Shown here in pieces: positions 7,126-11,875 of a stretch of 11,875 bases of DNA. The position numbers and the translations under genes were made by a program. The stretch comes from an uncultured Roseateles sp. GTDB lineage: Bacteria; Pseudomonadota; Gammaproteobacteria; Burkholderiales; Burkholderiaceae. Position 1 is the first letter of the stretch, and each line of letters begins with the position of its first letter. Where the stretch lies: assembly GCA_946480605.1 (NCBI GenBank), contig CAMLKW010000133.1, positions 1-11,875 of the forward strand, written 5' to 3'. Below the pieces are notes generated by a model, which had not been told where the DNA came from, did not search any database, and saw only the letters and a list, made by a program, of their open reading frames with translations.

Positions 7126-7439
7126 CATTTCCGCTCCGGGTTCGCCGTCGCGAGCAGCGTGTCCAGCGTCTCGGGCCGGGCGAAGAAGAAACTCTGCACG
7201 TAATCGCCGCGCAGCAGGCTGACCCGCTCCACCTGTTCGGCGGTCTCGATGCCCTGCACGAAGGAGCGGTCAATCTTGGTCTCGTCGAACTGCGCCTCAC
7301 TCAGATAGCCCAGCGACGAGAAGCCGCTGCCGAAGTCGTCCAGCGACACCTGCACGCCCAGCTCGGCGCAGGCTTGCTTGAGGGCCTGCACGTCCTCGCC
7401 TAAGACTTCCTCGGTGATCTCGATGATGAGGTGGGCGGG
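7125..7439 (-). pseudogene. EAL-domain phosphodiesterase relic (C-terminal part, internally deleted)
   Basis: About 104 codons in one frame, ending in TGA at 7127-7125. HLIIEITEEVLGED, VQVSLDDFGSGFSSLGYL and DETKIDRSFV are unmistakable EAL-domain motifs (c-di-GMP phosphodiesterases). The sequence then jumps from KIDRSFV straight to QGIETAEQVE. The usual intervening helix and strand, about 30 residues ending in the catalytic AEG, are missing. The N-terminal half, with the EAL signature and metal-binding Asn and Glu, is absent, and the QG before FFFARP has become QS. The remaining piece cannot form a barrel or hydrolyse c-di-GMP. The first in-frame ATG (7493) lies inside the adjoining MCP relic in another frame, so it is not a real start. 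The right boundary at about 7439 is judged from where similarity to EAL ends. Confidence 0.85.
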
Positions 7440-7452
7440 TGACGGCTCGCAC

Positions 7453-7617
7453 CTAGGCCGCCGCGCTGGCGCGGGCGTTGACGCCGTTGACATAGGCCTC
7501 GAACCGGTCAGCGGCGCTGCCCAGCAACTGGATGGACAGGCCGGCGACGGCCGGCAGCAGCAGGGTCAGCGCGCCGAAGGACGGTGTGAGCTTGGCGCGG
7601 ATGTTGAGTCGGCTCGT
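7453..7617 (-). pseudogene. N-terminal relic of a second methyl-accepting chemotaxis protein
   Basis: Read leftward from 7617, the frame gives (T)SRLNIRAKLTPSFGALTLL, a transmembrane helix, then GSAADRFEAYVNGVNARASA and an amber stop. This is the familiar start of a four-helix-bundle-type MCP: a basic MSRLNIRAKL leader, one TM helix, and the RFE-x-Y-x-x-G-x-NARA motif. Where the ATG should be there is ACG (7617-7615), 9 nt after the cheW stop. The TAG at 7455-7453 stands where homologues usually have Gln, which a single C-to-T change from CAG explains, and the reading continues V-R-A-V beyond it. Similarity then stops at about 7441, where the EAL relic begins in another frame. The rest of the receptor is gone. 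cheW lies just upstream on the same strand, so the original order was probably mcp-cheW-mcp. Confidence 0.82.
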
Positions 7618-7626
7618 GGCGGGTGC

Positions 7627-8127
7627 TCAGTGCATGCGCGCCACGAGGCGCTCGGCATCCAGCAGCACCAGCAGGTGCTCGCCCGCCTCGTCCTGCAGTG
7701 CGCTGATGCCGTCGATGCAGTCGGCGTCCAGCGCGCCGCCCAGCGGCGGGGCCGGCTTGATGTCGGCGGCGCTCAAGGGGTGGACGTCCGCCACGGCGTC
7801 CACCACCAGCCCGTGGCGACGGCCCGCGACGCTGAGGATGATGGTGACCGTGGTGGCGTCGAAGCCCACCGGGGCGCCCAGCCGGGCGCGCAGGTCGGCC
7901 ACGGGCACGATCTCGCCGCGCAGGTCCAGCACGCCCAGGCTGTGGCTGGCGGTGCCGGGCAGGCGGGTGGGGGACTCGTAGCGGCGGATCTCCTGCACGT
8001 GCAGGATGCAGACACCGTAATGCTCGCCGTCGATGCGGAAGGACAGATAACCGCGTGCGGCCGGTTCGGCGCGCAGCGTCAATGCGGCGGCCTGGCCCGC
8101 GAGCGGGGCCGGGAGAAGTGCGTTCAT
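7627..8127 (-). CDS. cheW: Chemotaxis coupling protein CheW
   Basis: 166 aa, normal for CheW. It is a cytoplasmic SH3-like adaptor joining MCP tips to the kinase CheA. The core signature is present: YLSFRIDGEHYGVCILHVQE (27-46), TRLPGTASHSLGVLDLRGEI, VPVADLRARLG (74-84) and GLVVDAVADVHPLS (106-119). The common NLRG is DLRG here. The N-terminal 25 residues are low complexity. The start at 8127 is the first ATG before the fold; the frame upstream is an Arg/Pro-rich artefact overlapping the mcp gene. The gap to the mcp stop is 31 nt with no Shine-Dalgarno, so translation may be coupled. A stand-alone CheW next to one MCP suggests a dedicated coupling partner; no CheA, CheR or CheB lies in the window. 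Confidence 0.93.
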   Translation of the reverse strand: MNALLPAPLAGQAAALTLRAEPAARGYLSFRIDGEHYGVCILHVQEIRRYESPTRLPGTASHSLGVLDLRGEIVPVADLRARLGAPVGFDATTVTIILSVAGRRHGLVVDAVADVHPLSAADIKPAPPLGGALDADCIDGISALQDEAGEHLLVLLDAERLVARMH

Positions 8128-8158
8128 GGCGGGTGGGGTAGTGCGTCGGGGCGGGCGC

Positions 8159-10129
8159 TCAGGCGGCCGCGATCTTGAACATGGACACGGCCGTGACCAG
8201 GGACTGGGCCTGGCCGCGCAGGCTGTCGGCGGCGGCGGCCATCTCCTCGACCAGCGCCGAGTTGGCATGGGTGCTCTGGTCCATCTGCAGGACGGCGACG
8301 CCGACCTGCTGCACGCCGCTGGCCTGCTCCTGGCTGGCGCCGCTGATGCCGGTCATCAGGCGGGCCACATCGTCGATGCTGGCGACCACCTCGGCCATGG
8401 TGCGGCCAGCCTGATCCACCAGGCGGCTGCCGCTCTCGACGCGGGCCACGCTGTCGGCGATCAGGCTCTTGATCTCGCGCGCGGCTTCGGCGCTGCGTGC
8501 GGCCAGGCTGCGCACCTCGCCGGCCACGACCGCGAAGCCGCGGCCGGCTTCGCCGGCGCGGGCCGATTCGACGGCCGCATTCAGCGCCAGGATGTTGGTC
8601 TGGAAGGCGATACCGTCGATCAGGCTGGTGATGTCGGCAATGCGACGGCTGGCGTCGTTGATGCCCTGCATGGTGGTGGCCACCTCGGTCATGACGTCGC
8701 CGCCGCGCGCCGCCACTTGGCTGGCCTGGCGGGCGCGTTGGTTGGCGTCCACGGCGGCGCCGGCGTTCTCCTGCACGGTACTGCCCAACTGCTGCATGGC
8801 GGCCGAGGTCTGCTCCAGCGAACTGGCTTGGCTCTCGGTGCGCGACGACAGCTCGTGGTTGCCCTGGGCGATCTGCGCGCTGGCCGTGGCCACGCTCTCG
8901 GAGTTCTCGCGCACCGCGCCGACCACCGTGGTCAGATTGGCACCGATGCGGTTGGTGGCGGCGATGAGCTTGCCGACTTCGTCCAGGCGCACGGTCTTGA
9001 GCCGAACGGTCAGGTCGCCGTCGGCGATGGCGGCGGCGGCACCGTGCACGCGGGCCAGCGGCTGGCTGACCAGTGCACGGATCAGGAAATAGGTGACGGC
9101 GGAGATCAGCGCCAGCATGGCCAGGCCCAGCGCCAGGTAGCGGTTGCGCAGTTGGCGCACCTCGGCCGTGAACTCATCGGCATAGCTGCCGCCGCAGATC
9201 AGCCAGTTCCAGTCCGCCACCGGCGCGAAGGCGACCAGCTTCTCACGCGCCTGCGTCTCGCCGCGCGCCTTGTTCAGCCAGTCGTAGGCGATGACGCCGC
9301 GCCCGGTGTTCAGCATCTCCCTGACGAAAGGGCGGCCGCCGGCGTCCTGGGCGTCGAGCAGGTTGCTGCCCTCCTGCGTCGGGTGCACCAGCAACTGGCC
9401 CTGGGTCTTGCCCGGGCGGGCGTCCAGCACGTAGAAGTAGCCGGTGGCGCCGATCTTCATTTCGCGGATGGTCGCCTTCATGGCGGCGACGAGGTCGCTG
9501 AAGTCCAGGCCCACGAAGCGCACACCGACGGTGCGGCCGGTGGCGTCGGCGATGGGGTCGTAGCGCGTCATGTACTGGCGGCCGAACAACGTGGCCGTGC
9601 CGACATAGCTCTTGCCGGCCGCGATGGCCTTGTAGCCCGGGTGCTCACGGTCCAGCAGCGTGCCGACGGCGCGCTCGCCCTTCTCGTTCTTCACCGAGGT
9701 GCTGACGCGCACGTAGTCGTCGCCGCTCTTGGCGAACAGCGTGGCGACGCCGCCGGTGGACGCGCTGAAGGCGTCCACCGCCGTGAAGTCCAGGTTCAGC
9801 GTGCGGCCGCCCAGGCTGAGCACCGGCGTGGCGCGGCCCTTGATGTCCACCGTTTCGGGCTTGAGCTCGAAGCCACCATTCAGGCTGGTGTTGAAGACCT
9901 TGGCCAGGCCCTCGGTGCGCTGGCGCAGGTCCTGGTCGGCGGCCTGGATCATGTCGACCAGCAGGGCTATCTTGGCCGACACGTCGGTCTTGGCCTGCTG
10001 CTCGACGGAGCGCGACAGCGTGATGCTGATGGCCAGCAGGAAGGCGCCGAACATCAGCGCGGTCAGCGCGATGTTGGCGGTGGTGAGTTTGGTGCCCAGG
10101 CTCAGGCGTCGGATGGTGTTCAGGGTCAT
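8159..10129 (-). CDS. Methyl-accepting chemotaxis protein with Cache_3-Cache_2-type sensor
   Basis: 656 aa. It is an inner-membrane chemoreceptor. The order is: TM1 (about 20-39); periplasmic double Cache-type sensor (about 45-325, with [20 protein letters not shown] and [15 protein letters not shown] typical of the Cache_3-Cache_2 fusion); TM2 (about 331-352); HAMP (about 352-404); and a cytoplasmic signalling coiled coil (about 410-650). The CheA/CheW-binding tip is [20 protein letters not shown] (505-524). Methylation-type helix text includes [14 protein letters not shown]. There is no NWETF-like pentapeptide at the C-terminus, which is IAAA, so CheR and CheB would act without tethering. 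The start at 10129 is the first ATG before TM1; no Shine-Dalgarno is seen. It heads a leftward unit with cheW and is divergent from the TetR gene. The ligand is unknown. Confidence 0.95.
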   Translation of the reverse strand: MTLNTIRRLSLGTKLTTANIALTALMFGAFLLAISITLSRSVEQQAKTDVSAKIALLVDMIQAADQDLRQRTEGLAKVFNTSLNGGFELKPETVDIKGRATPVLSLGGRTLNLDFTAVDAFSASTGGVATLFAKSGDDYVRVSTSVKNEKGERAVGTLLDREHPGYKAIAAGKSYVGTATLFGRQYMTRYDPIADATGRTVGVRFVGLDFSDLVAAMKATIREMKIGATGYFYVLDARPGKTQGQLLVHPTQEGSNLLDAQDAGGRPFVREMLNTGRGVIAYDWLNKARGETQAREKLVAFAPVADWNWLICGGSYADEFTAEVRQLRNRYLALGLAMLALISAVTYFLIRALVSQPLARVHGAAAAIADGDLTVRLKTVRLDEVGKLIAATNRIGANLTTVVGAVRENSESVATASAQIAQGNHELSSRTESQASSLEQTSAAMQQLGSTVQENAGAAVDANQRARQASQVAARGGDVMTEVATTMQGINDASRRIADITSLIDGIAFQTNILALNAAVESARAGEAGRGFAVVAGEVRSLAARSAEAAREIKSLIADSVARVESGSRLVDQAGRTMAEVVASIDDVARLMTGISGASQEQASGVQQVGVAVLQMDQSTHANSALVEEMAAAADSLRGQAQSLVTAVSMFKIAAA

Positions 10130-10248
10130 GGCTTGCGGTTCGGGATGATGAGCGTCTGGCGACTCGGGCCGTGCCCGGGCGGCGTGGCCGCCGGCATCCC
10201 GATGATGTAATTTGTTCGACTGAAAAATGAATCGACCGTCAGAAGTGT

Positions 10249-10262
10249 AAGACAGGTGACTT
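10249..10262. promoter_or_regulatory. Second TetR-operator-like site, on the mcp side
   Basis: AAGACAGGTGACTT matches the perfect palindrome at 10378-10391 in 11 of 14 positions and is itself an imperfect palindrome (TAAG...CTTA over 16 bp at 10248-10263). It abuts the candidate -10 of mcp. The function, binding of the TetR-family protein encoded next door, is inference. Confidence 0.4.
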
Positions 10263-10377
10263 ATTTCGAAGAAGCCAAATCCTTCACGTTGAACGCCGGG
10301 TCTCGCCTCGGATCGGCTATGGGACTCATGGCGGTCGCCTATGCCGCAAAGCGTGTCGGCTTCTGCACCACAGCCGA

Positions 10378-10391
10378 AAGACATATGTCTT
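10378..10391. promoter_or_regulatory. Perfect 14-bp palindrome, candidate TetR-family operator
   Basis: AAGACATATGTCTT is a perfect inverted repeat. Its right end overlaps the -35-like TTGTGT (10390-10395) of the candidate tetR promoter. Position, size and symmetry fit an autoregulatory operator for the TetR-family dimer encoded immediately downstream. Binding is inferred, not shown. Confidence 0.55.
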
Positions 10392-10416
10392 GTGTTTGAG
10401 TCGATCGAATTAAAAT
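10390..10416 (+). promoter_or_regulatory. Candidate promoter of the TetR-family gene
   Basis: TTGTGT (10390-10395) and TAAAAT (10411-10416) are separated by 15 bp, slightly short. The -10 overlaps the first in-frame ATG (10415), which would therefore not be in the transcript. This supports the downstream start at 10472. Confidence 0.45.
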
Positions 10417-10471
10417 GCTCGCTATCCGCAACCCGCTGCAGGCGGGGCGTCCACCTTCCCCCTTTGTTGAG

Positions 10472-11209
10472 ATGGCAAGCAGAAAGACCCCGGCGGACCG
10501 CGCCGCCACCGTGGAACCCGTGCCCGGCGAGAGCTGGCAGATCGGGCCGGCGCCCGACGAGAAGCTCACGCCCACGGCCCGGCACATCCTGGACGTGGCC
10601 GAGCAGCTGTTCGCCCAGCGCGGCATCGAGGCGGTGTCCTTCCGCGACATCGTCACGGCCAGCGGCCAGCGCAATGTGTCGGCGGTGGCCTACCACTTCG
10701 GCAGCCGCGAGGGCCTGCTGGGCGCCATGCTGGCGCGCCGGCTGTGGGTGCTGAACAAGCAGCGCCTGCAGCGGCTGCAGGCCTTGTCCAAGGCGGGTCG
10801 GGCCGGCGACGTCCACGCCATCATCGATACCTCGTTCCGCGTGGCGGCCGACGCCGTGCGGCTGGAGTCCTGGGGGCCGGACTTCGTCGTCGTGCTGGCC
10901 CAGGTGTTCTTCCACCCCGAGCTGGACCTGGGCAGCATGGTGCCGGCCGAGCTGGGCGCGGGCAACGAGCTGGTGCGGGCGCTGGGCCGCAAGGCCGTCG
11001 AGCGCCTGCCGCTGCCGGTCTTCCTGCAGCGGGCGGAGATGGCCTACCAGCACGGCACCTTTGCGCTGGCTCTGTGGGTGGAGTCGCATGGCCGCGTCAA
11101 CGACGCCAACGAGGACGCCTTCGAGACCTTCGTGCGCCAGACCGTGGACTTCCTGGCCGGCGGCGTCACGGCCCCGGTGTCCGGCAAGCAGGCGGTGGTG
11201 CGGCGCTGA
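10472..11209 (+). CDS. TetR/AcrR-family transcriptional regulator
   Basis: 245 aa from the ATG at 10472. The TetR_N helix-turn-helix lies at about 34-90: [20 protein letters not shown], then [20 protein letters not shown] with the [10 protein letters not shown] end of the recognition unit. The N-terminal 30 residues are Pro/Ala-rich and not conserved-looking. The C-terminal ligand-binding region (about 95-235) is helical; I cannot name its ligand. An earlier in-frame ATG (10415) adds 19 residues but overlaps the best -10 candidate, so it is less likely. No strong Shine-Dalgarno is seen at either start. The gene is divergent from mcp and 34 bp upstream of a cysteine desulfurase-like gene. Regulation of itself, of mcp or of the downstream gene are all possible; the palindrome at its promoter favours autoregulation. 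Confidence 0.9.
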   Translation: MASRKTPADRAATVEPVPGESWQIGPAPDEKLTPTARHILDVAEQLFAQRGIEAVSFRDIVTASGQRNVSAVAYHFGSREGLLGAMLARRLWVLNKQRLQRLQALSKAGRAGDVHAIIDTSFRVAADAVRLESWGPDFVVVLAQVFFHPELDLGSMVPAELGAGNELVRALGRKAVERLPLPVFLQRAEMAYQHGTFALALWVESHGRVNDANEDAFETFVRQTVDFLAGGVTAPVSGKQAVVRR

Positions 11210-11230
11210 GCCAGGCCGCGGGGCAGCGCC

Positions 11231-11236
11231 TAACAT
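11231..11236 (+). promoter_or_regulatory. Candidate -10 box of the cysteine desulfurase-like gene (leaderless-type)
   Basis: TAACAT lies 7 nt before the ATG at 11244, with no Shine-Dalgarno between. No -35 match is seen. The spacing resembles that at earP, uvrC and pgsA. Confidence 0.3.
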
Positions 11237-11243
11237 CGCGGCC

Positions 11244-11875
11244 ATGGAAATCTACCTGGATGCCAATGCCACGACGCCCGTGCTGCCACAAGCGCGCGAG
11301 GCGGCCCTGGCCGCGATGGCCGAGGACTTCGGCAACCCCAGCAGCACCCACAGCACCGGCCTGAAGGCGAGGGCGCTGATGGACGGCGTGCGAGCCCGTG
11401 CGCGGCGTGTGCTCGGTGCGGGCAGCGGCAAGCTGCTGTTCCTCAGCGGTGCGACCGAAGGCATACAGACGGCCGTGCTGTCGGCCTTGAGCGCTTTGCG
11501 TCAGGCCGAGCACCGACCCGAGCTGCTGCTGTACGGTGCGACCGAGCACAAGGCCGTGCCCGAGGCCCTGCGGCACTGGAACGAGTTGCTGGGCCTGAAG
11601 CTGGAGGTGCTGGCCATTCCCGTGGGCCGCGACGGCCGCCATGACCTGGACTGGCTGCGCGCGCACGCGCCGCGGGCCGGGCTGGTCTGCACGATGGCCG
11701 CCAACAACGAGACCGGCGTCATCAGCGACCTGGACGGCATCGCGGCCGCACTGGCCGGCAGCCCGGCGCTGTGGATGGTGGACGGCGTGCAGGCGCTGGG
11801 CAAGCTGCCGCTGCGGCTGGCCGAGCGCCGCATAGCCTACGCGCCGTTCTCCGGCCACAAGCTCTACGCGCCCAA
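11244..11875 (+). CDS. Cysteine desulfurase-like class V aminotransferase (3' end cut by window)
   Basis: The first 210 codons are present and open to the right edge. The family (NifS/IscS, PLP-dependent) takes sulfur from cysteine for Fe-S clusters and thio-modifications. [20 protein letters not shown] is the canonical start. PLP-site residues are visible: SGATE (68-72), H102 in TEHKAV, N155 in NNETG, D180 and Q183 in VDGVQALGK, and the Schiff-base lysine K206 in FSGHK. The last four positions have the same numbering as in E. coli IscS. After SGATE the usual S/A-N-N is replaced by [10 protein letters not shown], and VDAAQ is VDGVQ, so this is a divergent member rather than housekeeping IscS. 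The catalytic cysteine loop is beyond the window. No iscR, iscU or suf gene is adjacent; a TetR regulator precedes it by 34 bp. A related class V transaminase or lyase cannot be excluded. Confidence 0.85.
   Translation, partial: MEIYLDANATTPVLPQAREAALAAMAEDFGNPSSTHSTGLKARALMDGVRARARRVLGAGSGKLLFLSGATEGIQTAVLSALSALRQAEHRPELLLYGATEHKAVPEALRHWNELLGLKLEVLAIPVGRDGRHDLDWLRAHAPRAGLVCTMAANNETGVISDLDGIAAALAGSPALWMVDGVQALGKLPLRLAERRIAYAPFSGHKLYAP

Larger units (their letters stand above)
10130..10471. promoter_or_regulatory. AT-richer divergent regulatory region between mcp and tetR
   Basis: There is no gene here. This 342-bp stretch is clearly less GC-rich than its flanks, especially about 10205-10290 and 10375-10415. 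It must hold the promoters for the leftward mcp-cheW unit and the rightward TetR gene. It contains a perfect 14-bp palindrome (10378-10391) and a related imperfect one (10249-10262). A minus-strand TACACT (10249-10244) is a weak candidate mcp -10, without a good -35. No clear sigma-28 (TAAA-N15-GCCGATAA) flagellar promoter is visible. Confidence 0.6.

Noticed and set aside
7125..7493. Reading the 122-aa ORF as a functional small EAL protein
   Set aside because: Its first 17 or so residues come from a shifted frame of the MCP relic, and essential catalytic segments of the EAL domain are missing.
8126..10210. 694-codon plus-strand open frame opposite cheW and mcp
   Set aside because: The translation is Gly/Ala/His/Gln-rich with no domain, while the other strand encodes a full receptor and CheW.
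10200..10330. Flagellar sigma-28 promoter for mcp
   Set aside because: No TAAA-N15-GCCGATAA-like pair could be found on the minus strand; only weak sigma-70-like boxes.
10415..10471. N-terminal extension of the TetR protein from the ATG at 10415
   Set aside because: The best -10 candidate (TAAAAT) overlaps this ATG and the added 19 residues show no family similarity. Kept as a possibility only.

Overview
The window is high-GC DNA with dense, mostly housekeeping gene content. It looks like the chromosome of a betaproteobacterium of the order Burkholderiales, probably near the Leptothrix/Rubrivivax/Roseateles/Ideonella group. The indicators are the earP-efp pair, the uvrC-pgsA and hupB-tRNA-ppiD arrangements, the CTAG-poor GC-rich codon use and the protein signatures. 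Genus is inference; no database search was possible.

Layout. (1) 1-1156, minus strand: earP, the EF-P arginine rhamnosyltransferase, is followed by the first 18 codons of efp, which runs off the left edge. (2) 1190-4355, plus strand: uvrC, a proline/alanine-rich putative lipoprotein with a TonB-C-like tail, and pgsA. uvrC and earP are divergent, with only 33 bp between their start codons. (3) 4356-7125, plus strand: hupB (GTG start), tRNA-Val(UAC), ppiD and tRNA-His(GUG), with promoter-like boxes and hairpins between them, closing on a strong bidirectional terminator. (4) 7125-10129, minus strand: a chemotaxis locus. A complete Cache-type methyl-accepting chemotaxis protein and a CheW are followed by two abutting gene relics. 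One is the N-terminus of a second MCP, with its start codon changed to ACG and an in-frame amber stop. The other is the C-terminal part of an EAL-domain c-di-GMP phosphodiesterase with an internal in-frame deletion. (5) 10130-11875: an AT-richer regulatory region with a perfect 14-bp palindrome and a second 11/14 match to it, then a divergent TetR-family regulator and the first 210 codons of a NifS/IscS-like cysteine desulfurase.

How the genes work together. EarP rhamnosylates EF-P, so those two form one functional unit. UvrC (excision repair), PgsA (phosphatidylglycerol synthesis), HU (nucleoid), PpiD (periplasmic folding) and the two tRNAs are independent housekeeping functions. The MCP and CheW form a receptor-coupling unit that must rely on CheA and other Che proteins encoded elsewhere. 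The TetR regulator probably controls itself and may control the MCP through the paired sites.

I found no mobile element, CRISPR array or convincing new multi-gene system. The most informative non-routine signals are the two adjoining relics at 7125-7617, the paired TetR-operator-like sites at 10249-10391, and the recurrent -10-like box 6-8 nt in front of four ATG codons, which suggests leaderless transcripts.
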